A DNA stretch of 64,000 nucleotides from Collimonas arenae (GCF_001584165.1 NZ_CP013233.1:2860620-2924619), one strand, 5' to 3'. Positions 38,934-49,430 are shown, counted from the stretch's first letter. Translations and numbers: made by a program. The notes: generated from the letters alone by a model not told the origin.

Positions 38934-39695
38934 ATGCTGCCTCGTTTTAAGCGTTTAATCCTTGCTTGCGCCATTCCGCTCATGTTGTCGGCGCCGACAA
39001 CGCATGCCGCCGACCTGATCGTTTCTGCAGCAGCCAGCTTGACCAATGCCTTCAAGGAACTTGGCCAATCTTTCGAAGCGCTGCATCCGGACACCAAGGT
39101 CATTCTCAACTTCGCCGCCTCCGATGTGCTTTTGCAGCAAATCGTCAAGGGCGCGCCGGCAGATGTCTTTGCCTCGGCCGACCAAGAAGCAATGAACAAG
39201 GCTGAAGCGGAAAAGGCAGTTCTGCCCGTCACTCGCAAGAACTTCGCCAACAACCAGATCGTATTGATCGTACCGATGGACAGCCAATTACATGTCTCGC
39301 AGTTGCAAGACCTGACTCAACCGGCGATCAAACGCATCGCCTACGGCAATCCGGCCTCGGTGCCGGTCGGCCGCTACACCAAGGCCGCGCTGGAGAACGC
39401 AAAATTGTGGGATGCGGTATCCGCCAAGGGCGTACCGGCGCAGAACGTGCGCCAGAGCCTGGATTATGTGGCGCGTGGCGAAGTCGAGGCTGGCTTTGTC
39501 TTTTCAACCGATGCCGCGATCATGCCGGACAAGGTCAAGGTTGCGTTGCGCGTACCGTCGCAGACACCCGTCACCTATCCGATTGCCGTCACTTCCAATA
39601 GCAAACAGGCAGACATCGCCGCCAAATTCGTCGACTATGTCCTGTCGCCAACGGGGCAGGCCACTCTGGCGCGCTACGGTTTCCTGAAACCTTGA
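38934..39695 (+). CDS. modA: Molybdate ABC transporter substrate-binding protein
   Basis: Periplasmic molybdate-binding protein of 253 residues. A signal peptide precedes THAADLIVSAAASLTNAFKE. The SAAASLTNAF segment and NFAASDVLLQQI, GAPADVFASAD and VFSTDAA provide the oxyanion pocket. ATG at 38934 is chosen over a TTG one codon earlier because AGGAG sits eight bases before it. First gene of modABC, divergent to the ModE-like regulator. Confidence 0.94.
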   Translation: MLPRFKRLILACAIPLMLSAPTTHAADLIVSAAASLTNAFKELGQSFEALHPDTKVILNFAASDVLLQQIVKGAPADVFASADQEAMNKAEAEKAVLPVTRKNFANNQIVLIVPMDSQLHVSQLQDLTQPAIKRIAYGNPASVPVGRYTKAALENAKLWDAVSAKGVPAQNVRQSLDYVARGEVEAGFVFSTDAAIMPDKVKVALRVPSQTPVTYPIAVTSNSKQADIAAKFVDYVLSPTGQATLARYGFLKP

Positions 39696-39776
39696 TTGGG
39701 CGGTATGATCGTCAAGTCATTCGGGTGTATTCGGACATTCGGGAGCAGCGTCCAAGGTGAGTAGAAAGCAGAATCA

Positions 39777-40460
39777 ATGAACATCGAGAGCAGCGTCTGG
39801 GTCGCGCTCTGGCTTTCGCTGAAAGTCGCAGGCTGGGCCACCGTGCTCAACCTGCTGCTCGGCGTTGCTGCCGCCTATGGGCTATCGCGCTGGCGCTCTT
39901 CTGCACGCGACCTGGTCGACGCCATCCTTACTCTGCCTCTGGTACTGCCGCCGACCGTGCTTGGCTATTACCTGCTGGTGCTACTGGGGCGCCGCGGCGT
40001 GTTCGGCGCGTGGTTGGAAAAGTGGGGCATCGAGCTGGTATTCACCTGGCAGGGAGCGGTGATCGCCGCCACCATCGTCGCCTTTCCACTGGTCCTCAAA
40101 TCGGCGCGTGCCGCATTCGACAACGTCAACCCGCAACTGGAAAACGCCGCGCGCGTAATGGGTGTGTCTGAAGCTGGCGTATTTTTCCGCGTGACGTTGC
40201 CATTGGCATCCAAAGGCATCACTGCCGGCGTGTTGCTGGCATTCGCGCGTGCACTCGGCGAATTCGGCGCGACGCTGATGATCGCGGGCAATCTGCCGGG
40301 CCGTACCCAGACCTTGTCAATCGCCATCTATGAGGCGGTCCAGGCTGGTGACGACAATACCGCCAACGTACTGGTGTTGATCACGTCGGCGACCTGCATC
40401 GTGGTGCTACTCGTCGCTGGCTGGTTGATGCCTAAAAACCAGCAGCGCCGGCCATCGTGA
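39777..40460 (+). CDS. modB: Molybdate ABC transporter permease
   Basis: Inner-membrane permease of 227 residues with about five helices. TLPLVLPPTVLGYYLLVLLG and the cytoplasmic EAA-like loop ALGEFGATLMIAGNLPGRTQ are typical of ModB/CysT permeases. It follows modA after 81 bases and is followed by modC after ten, consistent with one operon. Confidence 0.94.
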   Translation: MNIESSVWVALWLSLKVAGWATVLNLLLGVAAAYGLSRWRSSARDLVDAILTLPLVLPPTVLGYYLLVLLGRRGVFGAWLEKWGIELVFTWQGAVIAATIVAFPLVLKSARAAFDNVNPQLENAARVMGVSEAGVFFRVTLPLASKGITAGVLLAFARALGEFGATLMIAGNLPGRTQTLSIAIYEAVQAGDDNTANVLVLITSATCIVVLLVAGWLMPKNQQRRPS

Positions 40461-40470
40461 AAGCTGACCG

Positions 40471-41160
40471 ATGACCATCGAAATCAATATCCGCAAGCAC
40501 CTGCAAGCTGAAGAACGTGGCTTCAACCTGGACATCGCCTTGCACACCGATAGCAATCGCGTGGTGCTGTACGGTCCATCCGGCGCAGGCAAAAGCCTGA
40601 CGCTGCAAGCGCTTGCTGGTTTGCTGCCCCCTGACGAGGGCCTGATACGACTCAAGCAAAACACGCTGTTCGACAGTGCGGCTGGCATCTGCCTGCCGCC
40701 CCAACAGCGCAAGGTGGCGTACCTGTTCCAGGATTACGCGTTGTTTCCGCACCTGACCGTGGCCCAAAACGTCGCTTTCGGCTTGCGCAAGGGATGTTTC
40801 AACATGCGCCGTCCACAGCAGCATCCGGCAGTACAGAAGTGGCTTGCGTCGTTTGAACTGAGCGCCACCGCCAACAGCTATCCGCATCAGCTATCCGGCG
40901 GCCAACGGCAACGCGTGGCATTGGCCCGGGCATTGGTGTTGGAGCCGGATATCCTGCTGTTGGACGAACCATTTTCCGCGCTCGATCTCGGCTTGCGGGA
41001 ACGCATGCGGCGCGAACTGTTCGAATTGCAACAGCGCCTGGATGTGCCGATGATGGTGATCACACACGATCCGGCAGATCTTGCACTATTGGGCGACGCC
41101 ATCTTCGAAATCCGCGACGGCATGATCGCGACGCCCGAGAAAATACACAGCCGGATATAA
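40471..41160 (+). CDS. modC: Molybdate ABC transporter ATP-binding protein (short form)
   Basis: The ATPase of the importer, 229 residues. Walker A is GPSGAGKS, the signature [15 protein letters not shown], Walker [12 protein letters not shown] and the switch His is in VITHDPAD. The usual ModC is about 350 residues with a C-terminal Mop/TOBE regulatory domain; this one stops after the ATPase core at HSRI, followed directly by a terminator. The truncation looks natural because the reading frame is clean. Confidence 0.9.
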   Translation: MTIEINIRKHLQAEERGFNLDIALHTDSNRVVLYGPSGAGKSLTLQALAGLLPPDEGLIRLKQNTLFDSAAGICLPPQQRKVAYLFQDYALFPHLTVAQNVAFGLRKGCFNMRRPQQHPAVQKWLASFELSATANSYPHQLSGGQRQRVALARALVLEPDILLLDEPFSALDLGLRERMRRELFELQQRLDVPMMVITHDPADLALLGDAIFEIRDGMIATPEKIHSRI

Positions 41161-41193
41161 AAAAAGCGCAGACCTTGCGGTTCTGCGCTTTTC
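41159..41193. terminator. Bidirectional terminator between modC and porin
   Basis: AAAAAGCGCAGACC, a short loop and GGTTCTGCGCTTTT form a hairpin with A residues on the left and T residues on the right. It can therefore end both modABC (plus) and the porin gene (minus), which converge here. Confidence 0.8.
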
Positions 41194-41212
41194 ATTTATA
41201 GCATCACGCTGC

Positions 41213-42300
41213 TTAGAAAATGTGACGGATACCTACGCCAACACCAGTCACGCTATCCCTGCCCACCAGCTCCGACAAGGCTGCGTCCTTCGCTTTGTTG
41301 TAATCCACAGTACCGTAAACCTGGGTACGCTTGGACAAGGCATATTCCGCCACGCCGACCAGCGCGTAACGAGTGCCGTCGCCCAGGTTGCCGACCGAAG
41401 CCACTGTGACATTCTTGCTCTTGTCATAGTAGCCGGCAGCGGTCAGGCTCCAGGCTGGGGTGGCCTGAAAAGTCGCGCCCAGGAAGTAGGCATTGTCCTT
41501 GCGCTCGACACCACCGATGCCACCGTTGATCGCAGCGACGCTATTGGAGACGCCGAAATACGCTGGGTCGTACCGGTGCTGTCCTTGATCTGATAGTAGC
41601 CGCCGAACAACTTGGCCGCGCCGATCGCATACGAAGCACTCAGGTTATAGGTCGTGTCTTTCCAGTCCGAATTGACTGGGCTCACGGTTTGCAGGTAGCC
41701 AGCGCCGAACGACAATGGACCAGCGGTGTATTGTGCCGAGGCGCCAAACTGGCTACCCAGCTTGACCGATCCGGCCTTCTCACCCATCGCATAGCTCAAA
41801 CCACCGGAGAAACCGCCGAATGTGCCGTAGTACTTGATCATGTTGGAGTTACGCACCAGCGTAGCACCGGCTGGCAACCAGGCATTCTGGTCGTAATTGC
41901 CGACGGTCAGCGGATCGAAGTGATCGGCCATCAGATCGAACAGTGGCGTATATTGGCGACCCAGCGAAATCTGACCGAAAGAACCGCTCAGGCCGACATA
42001 CGATTGGCGGCTGAACAGAGTACCGGCGCTGGACATGCTGCCGTTATCGGAGTTGAAGCCATTTTCCAGGCGGAAAACCGCTTTCAGGCCGCCACCCAAA
42101 TCCTCAGTGCCCTTGAAACCAATGCGGCTGTTGGAGATTGCACCATTCGTGACGATGAAGTTCTTTTGTCCGGCTGCGTTGTCGCTGCTGAGATAACGAA
42201 TGCTGGTATCGACAATACCGTAGATGGTGACATTGGTCTGCGCCATTGCACTGCCGCTGGCCAAGCCTGCCGCTACGAGTAATAAAGAATATTTTTTCAT
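41213..42300 (-). pseudogene. Gram-negative porin (OmpC/Burkholderiales type), frameshifted
   Basis: A general trimeric porin, split by a frameshift. The first part starts at 42300 (MKKYSLLLVAAGLASGSAMA) with a signal peptide and the diagnostic QTNVTIYGIVDTSIRYLSSD and SRIGFKGTEDLGGGLKAVFR. It leaves frame after YYQIKDSTG. The other frame continues YDPAYFGVSNSVAAINGGIG and runs to the C-terminal VGVGIRHIF with terminal Phe. The break is at a GG pair (41574-41575, minus strand) where a third G restores one barrel protein of about 362 residues. Real loss or sequence error cannot be told apart here. Confidence 0.88.
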
Positions 42301-42586
42301 GCACTCCTCCAAGGATTAAAGCTTTTTAGATTTTGTGCGACAGCGGGACGGCAGTATCGGATAGAACTGCCATCGCTATCGCCTTACGACTATTGATGGC
42401 TCCTTGCGCGCTCGATGCGGCACGGGCGGGGGCTCAGTCGGCAGGAAATAATATCAGAACAACTTTCCTCACAACAATGAAATCATCAAAAACAGCATAT
42501 GCGTATGTTGTTTTTGGTGCTGATCGGGGACTTGACTAATTTCGATCTCTGCGTCGTTTTCTCTCGCGTCGCGCGAAAGGCAACTC
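42301..42586. other. Porin upstream region
   Basis: About 290 bases between the porin ATG and the aceA terminator. It contains the porin ribosome site (rightmost part reads GGAGGAG on the minus strand) and an inverted repeat GGCAGT/ACTGCC around 42350-42371. I see no gene and no promoter that I would assign with confidence. Confidence 0.4.
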
Positions 42587-42619
42587 AAAAAAAAACCGCA
42601 CCCTTGTGGGATGCGGTTT
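42587..42619 (-). terminator. Rho-independent terminator after aceA
   Basis: On the minus strand AAACCGCATCCC, loop ACAA, GGGTGCGGTTT forms a hairpin followed by a run of T residues. It sits about 100 bases downstream of the isocitrate lyase stop. Confidence 0.8.
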
Positions 42620-42715
42620 CCTGGGCGGCCGTTGCGGTAACACCGGCCACTTTCCATTTGTGTGCGGCGATCTAGTTGCCGTTCAACGGAATAGTTTTAT
42701 TTTTTACACAATTAA

Positions 42716-44011
<1,296 letters not shown>

Positions 44012-44088
44012 CGTCGTTCTCCTGTTAAAAGACAAAAGTAAAATCAAATCCGATGACTAAATAGTAGCCCCATCTGTGCAGGGCAACA

Positions 44089-44106
44089 ATGTCTTATATA
44101 AGACAT
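44089..44106. promoter_or_regulatory. Perfect 18-base palindrome upstream of aceA
   Basis: ATGTCTTATATAAGACAT reads the same on both strands. Its length and A/T-rich centre fit a GntR-type or similar dimeric repressor site. It lies 78 bases upstream of the aceA ATG, in the likely promoter area. The regulator is not in this window. Confidence 0.6.
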
Positions 44107-44180
44107 ATAAGTATTTTTAATTCGTTTAAATTCAATAACTTAACTTTTAATTTTCGCGATACGGAATAAAATTTCTGAGA

Positions 44181-44220
44181 ATGAAATATGTAAATGCTGC
44201 TTCGCATTTATATATTTCAT
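44181..44220. other. Long A/T-rich inverted repeat between aceA and the TonB receptor gene
   Basis: ATGAAATATGTAAATG (44181-44196) and CATTTATATATTTCAT (44205-44220) pair over 16 positions, with one G-T wobble, around the loop CTGCTTCG. It lies in the 360-base gap between the aceA start and the receptor stop. There is no T run beyond it, so a simple terminator is unlikely. Confidence 0.55.
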
Positions 44221-44321
44221 AATATGAAACGCACATTCCGTATGCTGAAATATCGACGGATATCGTTGGATGAAGCGAGAGATTCGGAAAGCCCGCGAGG
44301 AAATACGCAAAACCCGGGGGC

Positions 44322-44352
44322 AAAAAAAGGCGGGAAGCACCCTTCCCGCCTT
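44322..44352 (-). terminator. Rho-independent terminator after TonB receptor
   Basis: AAGGCGGGAAG, a four-base loop and CTTCCCGCCTT form a perfect 11-pair stem followed by T residues on the minus strand, about 20 bases after the receptor stop. Confidence 0.9.
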
Positions 44353-44371
44353 GCTGGCCGTGCACTTGCGC

Positions 44372-46741
44372 TTAGAACGACTTGCTCATGGACAGATAGA
44401 AGCCGCGGCGCTGCCCATACTGCGGCGCACCGACGCCGATGCCGGAACCGTCGCGGATCTCGTAGACCTTGTCGAATACGTTGATCACGCTCAAGCGCGT
44501 GGTGACCTTGCCGATCGGGCTGTCGCTGAACACATGATTGGCGCCGAGGTTGACTTCAGTGTACGCCGGCAGATGATCAGTATTGGCGAAGCCGCTGCGC
44601 AGGCCGCTACCGAACAGTGCATCGGCGGTCCAGGTTGTGCCCTGCCACAGATAAGAGACGCCGGTTGATGCTGTAATGCTCTGGTCGTGGTCCAGGTGCA
44701 CCCAGTTGTTGGCGATGTAGTTCAGTTCATCCTGGCCGAAGTTGTACTGGCTCGACACGATGTTCTTGCCGAGTGCTGTCGAGCGCGCCAGGTTCAGATA
44801 GGACGCCAGATTGCCATTGCGATAGTTCAGCGTCAGCTCCAGGCCATAGACCTTGCCCCGCGCGTAGTTGAACGGGGTATACAGCAAGGCCGAGCCGAAC
44901 TGTCCTTCGTCCAGCATGTTCTTGACCTTCTTGTAATAGCCATCGAGGCCCAGCGTCAGGTGCTGCGTCAGCTGGTGATTGACGCCAAGGTCGAAGTAAT
45001 CAGAACTCTCGGCCCGCACCGGATCGTTCTGGCTACTGGCGGATGCGTTGGTGGTGCCGTTGAAGCTGGCGATGGTGTTAGAGCCGATCAGTTCGCTGGC
45101 TGGCGGTGTGAAGTACTTGGCGTAACCGGCATGGAAAGTGGTCTGCGGCGTCATTTGATAGACCACGCCGATACGCGGACTGAACTGGCTCGCGGTGACA
45201 TAGGCATTAACCCAATCGGCGCGGGCGCCGTAGTTGAGGGTCACCTTGTCGCTCAGCTTCCATTCATCCTGCAGGTAGATACCGGCCTGACTGGTGGTTT
45301 TCTGGCTACTGTCGGAAAGCGAGATCGGTTGCGTCGCCAACTGCGCGCCACTGTCGTCGGCCGGGAACGTCAGGGAATCGTCACTATTCTTCAAGCGCTC
45401 CTGCGTGTAATTGATACCGGCGCGCAAAGTGTGATTGGCATTCAGGCGATAACTGCCGTCGGCCTGCAAACCATTTGCCAGGCCAGTACGCAACACCCGC
45501 GAAGCGACGCCGGTATACAACAGATCGCCGACCTGGTCGGGCTCGAACAGCACTTTCGAATAACGGCTGAACGCCGCCACCTGGTAATCAATATCGCTGC
45601 CCAGCTTGCCTTGCAAGGCAAGAATGCCGTAGCGATTAGTCTCGGTCTGACGTTCGTTGATATCGGCTGACGGGTAACTGTTCACGCCGTCAAGCTGGAA
45701 GCCTGGCGTCTGCCCGGGGCTGTTTGGTATCTGAAAACGGCTTTCGGAATTTCCCAGGATCAGGCTGACGCGGGTGTCTGCGTCGAGCATGTAGGAGAAG
45801 TAACCGAAACCCTTGTTTTGCAATGTCCGGTCGTGCAACGCCGTCGATGTGCCGACCGGATTTTCGATGCCGAGATTGTTGGCTTCGAACGAGCCGTTGA
45901 TGTAATAGCTGAAGCGGTCGGTGCTGCCGCTGACATCACCGCTGATCTGGCGTGTGTTGTTGCTGCCGACCTGCACGCCGATATCGCCGCCATCGACCTG
46001 CTCGCCAGTCTTGGTATGGATATCCACCACGCCGGCAGTACGGTACCCATACTGCGCCGGCAGCGCACCGGTGAGCACGCTGACGTTTTCAACAAAGCGG
46101 GTATCCAGTGTCTGGCCGAAACCGGAAATGCTCTCGGGCAGGATGATGCCGTTCAGCCGGTACTGCAGGTTGGCGTGATCGCCGCGCACATGCAACTGGC
46201 CGAAAGAATCTTGCGCAACGCCCGGTGCGCGCAACAGCACTTCGTTAAATGCGGTGTCTTCGCCTTGCGGCATGGCAGCGATCTCCTTGGGGCCGATTCG
46301 ATAGATGCTACTGCCGGTTTCGACCAGGATGCCGTTGCGTGCGCGATCCAGGCGATCTGCCCGCACCACGACCGCCTCGTTTGCGGAGACACTCCCGGTG
46401 GCAGTGGGTTTCATCGTGATGTTGGCGGCCGCACCGGCTTCGTCGGCAACCGTTATCGTGCCGCTTTCCGATTGGAAGGCGGCCTTGTCTACGCTGATGG
46501 CATAACTGCCCGGTGCGATATTGCTAAAGGCAAAGTACCCTTGCTGATCGCTTTTGGTGCTGCCAACGGCATTACCGGTGGCGTCTTTCAGGGCAACGAC
46601 AGCGTCCTGCAATGGGCGGCCTTGCGCATCATGGATGGCGCCGCTGATTTCTTTTGAGGCAGACTGCGCGTAGGCAGCAGGGATGCCGAAGCCGTAGGCG
46701 AGCGCAATCAAGGCGCTCAGCCGCAACAAGCGTGTTTTCAT
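44372..46741 (-). CDS. TonB-dependent receptor with N-terminal carboxypeptidase-regulatory-like domain
   Basis: A 789-residue outer-membrane receptor. The start at 46741 (MKTRLLRLSALIALAYGFGI) gives a signal peptide cut near AYAQ. Residues about 28-105 form a carboxypeptidase-regulatory-like beta domain (SGAIHDAQGRPLQDAVVALK, GYFAFSNIAPGSYAISVDKA). The plug has IAAMPQGEDTAFNEVLLRAP and LHVRGDHANLQYRLNGIILP. The barrel ends RRGFYLSMSKSF with terminal Phe. The small His/Cys membrane protein upstream suggests metal or metal-chelate uptake. The substrate is otherwise unknown. Confidence 0.9.
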   Translation of the reverse strand: MKTRLLRLSALIALAYGFGIPAAYAQSASKEISGAIHDAQGRPLQDAVVALKDATGNAVGSTKSDQQGYFAFSNIAPGSYAISVDKAAFQSESGTITVADEAGAAANITMKPTATGSVSANEAVVVRADRLDRARNGILVETGSSIYRIGPKEIAAMPQGEDTAFNEVLLRAPGVAQDSFGQLHVRGDHANLQYRLNGIILPESISGFGQTLDTRFVENVSVLTGALPAQYGYRTAGVVDIHTKTGEQVDGGDIGVQVGSNNTRQISGDVSGSTDRFSYYINGSFEANNLGIENPVGTSTALHDRTLQNKGFGYFSYMLDADTRVSLILGNSESRFQIPNSPGQTPGFQLDGVNSYPSADINERQTETNRYGILALQGKLGSDIDYQVAAFSRYSKVLFEPDQVGDLLYTGVASRVLRTGLANGLQADGSYRLNANHTLRAGINYTQERLKNSDDSLTFPADDSGAQLATQPISLSDSSQKTTSQAGIYLQDEWKLSDKVTLNYGARADWVNAYVTASQFSPRIGVVYQMTPQTTFHAGYAKYFTPPASELIGSNTIASFNGTTNASASSQNDPVRAESSDYFDLGVNHQLTQHLTLGLDGYYKKVKNMLDEGQFGSALLYTPFNYARGKVYGLELTLNYRNGNLASYLNLARSTALGKNIVSSQYNFGQDELNYIANNWVHLDHDQSITASTGVSYLWQGTTWTADALFGSGLRSGFANTDHLPAYTEVNLGANHVFSDSPIGKVTTRLSVINVFDKVYEIRDGSGIGVGAPQYGQRRGFYLSMSKSF

Positions 46742-46882
46742 TCTCAAACTCCGATAGGACCAACAACACAACCGCCCTTCCCTGGTCGCGCTGCGGTATC
46801 CGCAGGTGCAATCAGGGATGGGAAACAGACAGCCTCTTGGCTGTCCCGGGTCGACATGAAAGATAAAACGCCAAATAAAACG

Positions 46883-47221
46883 TCAAACAGCGGCGGTGGC
46901 GGGAGGAGCTTGGGAATGAGGGGTCAGGTAATTATGCGGCGCCGGCACAAAGGCATACACCAGCTCGACGGCAGCATGGTAGGCAAACACTAGCACCGGC
47001 GTCAGTACCGGCACCGGCACAGTCGGCACTGGGGCGGGGAAATCAGCGGCCAAATCACAGCTGATGCAATCGGACGACTGCTCAGCCAAGCTGTGATTAT
47101 GGAAAGCCATCCCGATCAGCTGGATCACCAGGATCGTTAACGCCAGCCACAGCGCCAACTGCTGCCAGCGCAACTTGCGGCGGCGGCGAGCAGTGAAATG
47201 ATCTTCGATGATCAGCCGCAT
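46883..47221 (-). CDS. Small membrane protein with His/Cys motif (DUF2946-like)
   Basis: A 112-residue protein. A basic start (MRLIIEDHFTARRRRKLRWQ) precedes one hydrophobic helix, LALWLALTILVIQLIGMAFH. A short HNHSLAEQSSDCISC segment follows, which could bind a transition metal. The C-terminal half is Pro/Val-rich. The layout resembles DUF2946 proteins that often stand next to TonB receptors or copper genes. It lies 141 bases upstream of the receptor gene on the same strand and is probably co-transcribed. Start at 47221 chosen because upstream codons are Arg-rich and unlike protein. Confidence 0.65.
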   Translation of the reverse strand: MRLIIEDHFTARRRRKLRWQQLALWLALTILVIQLIGMAFHNHSLAEQSSDCISCDLAADFPAPVPTVPVPVLTPVLVFAYHAAVELVYAFVPAPHNYLTPHSQAPPATAAV

Positions 47222-47417
47222 GCGACACCTGCCACGCCGCAACGGATGCAATCGTCACGCCATACGACAGGCGCATCCGCCCCGCACGCTAAGCGCGAAG
47301 GCAAATGGAGTCGTCCGGTTGATTGACAGTACATTGCGATGAGTGCCTGGGTTGAGTCTGGGAACAGGAATCCGATGCTGGATCCAGACTGCGAGTGTAA
47401 TCGCGAACAGGCATTGC

Positions 47418-47445
47418 TTGCAACACATTTGCAACCGAGTTGCAC
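47418..47445. promoter_or_regulatory. Three TTGCAA/C sites spaced exactly 11 bases
   Basis: TTGCAA at 47418, TTGCAA at 47429 and TTGCAC at 47440 repeat with 11-base spacing, about one helical turn, in the 235-base gap upstream of the small membrane protein gene. A TATAAT lies next to them on the minus strand (47446-47451) but is shared with a terminator tail. An operator array is plausible; the protein is unknown. Confidence 0.4.
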
Positions 47446-47450
47446 ATTAT

Positions 47451-47475
47451 AAAACGGCCGACCCCGGCGTCGGCC
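47451..47475 (-). terminator. Terminator after lipase foldase gene
   Basis: GGCCGAC, loop GCCGGG, GTCGGCC and then TTTT on the minus strand, 12 bases beyond the foldase stop. Confidence 0.75.
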
Positions 47476-47486
47476 TCGAACTCACT

Positions 47487-48442
47487 TCACTGCCGGTCCA
47501 ACCCCGCCGCCCTCATACGTTCGGCATCGCTGGCAAAAGTCTGCGAGCGCAAGGCGGCTATTTGTCGGTCGCGATCTGCTTCGGCAGTGCCAACCTGCTG
47601 GCGGATCTGGTCGGCGGCCTGGCGATATTGCGCGTAACGAACCTGCCAGGCCTGCTCTTCTTGCTCCAGCTGATCGAAGCGCTGCGCGGCTGCCGCGCCG
47701 AACTGCCGCGCCATCATGTCATGCTGCTCTTTCTGGCTGGCGCCTTGCTGACGCAGCATCCGCAAGCGATCAAAATCTTTTTGACGGGGATCGTCGGCGC
47801 CACTGCCAAGTGCGGTCCTGGCGCCACCACGCAATGCCTCCAGCATCCGTTGTGACTCGACCTCCTCATCGCCAAACCAGACCTTTGCGACTTCGATCCC
47901 GAGCGTGTCCTGACGCAGCCGCGACAACTGCGCCAGCCAGGCGGCCAATCGTTCGACATCCGGCGTGGCCATCTTGCTGTCAGCCGTGACCACAGGCATC
48001 GTCTGGCGCTCCAGCAACGCATCGTGCGCCGTCAGATAAGACAGATAGGAATGGGCAATCCGTTCCGCGTCGGCATACGCGAGCGACGGCAGGCCACCTT
48101 TCAGATGCGCCAGCAGTTGCGCCATATGCTCTGCCCTGGTTCCGGGCAAACCGCCCAGCAGGTAGTAATCGAACACGTCGCGCAAGGCACGGTTGATACG
48201 CAAATGCTGGTCCGCGCCGACTTGCAATCCGTCGGGCGGACTGGTATCGGCCATCGCCGTTGTGCTTGCCGATGCAGCATCACTCCATTGACCGGGCCAA
48301 AACGTGTGTCGCCGCCAGTCGCAGAGCCGGCCTGGGTGCCGGTTGACGCTGGTTCCGCCCAGCGGAACCAGCCCAGCGCATAAGCAAGCAAACCGATGCC
48401 GACAACAATCAGCGCCAGTCCCAGCCAGTGTCTGGTTCGCAT
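47487..48442 (-). pseudogene. Lipase-specific foldase (LimK/LifO type), frameshifted
   Basis: Membrane-anchored chaperone that folds the neighbouring lipase in the periplasm. The first frame (from 48442) gives the anchor MRTRHWLGLALIVVGIGLLA and continues to RFGPVNG. The second frame picks up SDAASASTTAMADTSPPDGL and carries the foldase core RALRDVFDYYLLGGLPGTRA and a Gln/Arg-rich helical tail. The break lies at a GG pair (48285-48286, minus strand); one extra G gives a single protein of about 318 residues. It starts ten bases after the lipase stop. Confidence 0.85.
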
Positions 48443-48452
48443 TTTGCGGCTC

Positions 48453-49430
48453 CTACAGACCGGCCGTCTTAAGGCGATTGGCCTGGGTCCGGATAGTCAC
48501 CACCGGATCGGCGCTGAACAGGCCGCGCAGGCCGAACAACTGGTTGACTTCATCCAGATGGTTCCAGCCATAGACGCCCAGTTCGCGCCCGAAACGTGCG
48601 CTGCAAACCGGCACCAAGCCATCGTTATCGCCGGCACCGGATGTCTTGATGATGACGCTGCCGAGCACCATGATCGGATCGGTCACATCCAGCAGGTTGG
48701 TCCCAGCCTGGTTGCCGGTCCACGAGTACAGCAACTGCGTGTTGCCGTTACGGACTTCGGATACGGCGCCACTCTTGCTGCTGCAGCTGGCAGGTACACC
48801 GGCACTTGGATAACGCCGGTTGAAATCGGCCGCGCCAGCCGTGGTCAAGCCGTTCAGTGCCGCCAGCGGATCTTGCGGCTGCGGATTGCCGACAAACAAA
48901 CTCAGCAACGATCCCAGCACCGACGTGCCATCCGCCAGCAGATTCTTCAATGCCTGCGGCGTCATCGCCACGGTATCGGCTACCGGCGTTCCGGCATGCG
49001 GCGTGCCAATCGTAGTGACGGAGGCGATCCATTGCGGCTTGACTGCGGCGGCGTAGCGCGAGGTCGTACCGCCCTGGCTGTGCGCAATCAGGTTGACTTT
49101 GGTAGCGCCGGTGGCGGCCAGCACGCTGCTGATCTGCTTCAGTAATTCTTCACCACGCTGTTCGTCGCTGTTGAATGCCGCGACATCTGCGACATAAACC
49201 GTGGCGCCATTGGCGCGCAGGTCGTTTGGGATTTGCCACCAGTAGTCGATTACGCCGAAGTACTTGGACGTGCCACTGAGGCCATGTACCAACACAATCG
49301 GATATTTGGTCTGGGCGTAGGTTGCGGCAGCAGCGCTGCCGAACAGGCTCGGCAACACACCTTGGGCCGGCCCCATTGTGAAACAACAAAAAAAGACAGA
49401 AGCAACTGCGATTCGGCGTAGCGATTTCAT
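48453..49430 (-). CDS. Secreted triacylglycerol lipase, foldase-dependent (family I)
   Basis: Extracellular lipase of 325 residues in the Pseudomonas/Burkholderia family I. Start at 49430 (MKSLRRIAVASVFFCCF) is preferred to an ATG two codons upstream since it sits eight bases from AAGGAG. After the signal sequence comes KYPIVLVHGLSG (oxyanion loop). The nucleophile Ser is in LIAHSQGGTTSRYA; most relatives have GHSQGG, so Ala replaces the first Gly. The Asp lies in GDNDGLVPV and the His in YGWNHLDEVNQ. It probably leaves the cell by type II secretion after folding by the adjacent foldase. Confidence 0.93.
   Translation of the reverse strand: MKSLRRIAVASVFFCCFTMGPAQGVLPSLFGSAAAATYAQTKYPIVLVHGLSGTSKYFGVIDYWWQIPNDLRANGATVYVADVAAFNSDEQRGEELLKQISSVLAATGATKVNLIAHSQGGTTSRYAAAVKPQWIASVTTIGTPHAGTPVADTVAMTPQALKNLLADGTSVLGSLLSLFVGNPQPQDPLAALNGLTTAGAADFNRRYPSAGVPASCSSKSGAVSEVRNGNTQLLYSWTGNQAGTNLLDVTDPIMVLGSVIIKTSGAGDNDGLVPVCSARFGRELGVYGWNHLDEVNQLFGLRGLFSADPVVTIRTQANRLKTAGL

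Noticed and set aside
44140..44365. Two short minus-strand frames next to the aceA upstream region
   Set aside because: They overlap the hairpin and terminator and lack ribosome sites.
47446..47451. TATAAT as a sure -10 box upstream of the small His/Cys protein
   Set aside because: It is part of the T-rich tail of the preceding terminator and no -35 lies at the right distance.
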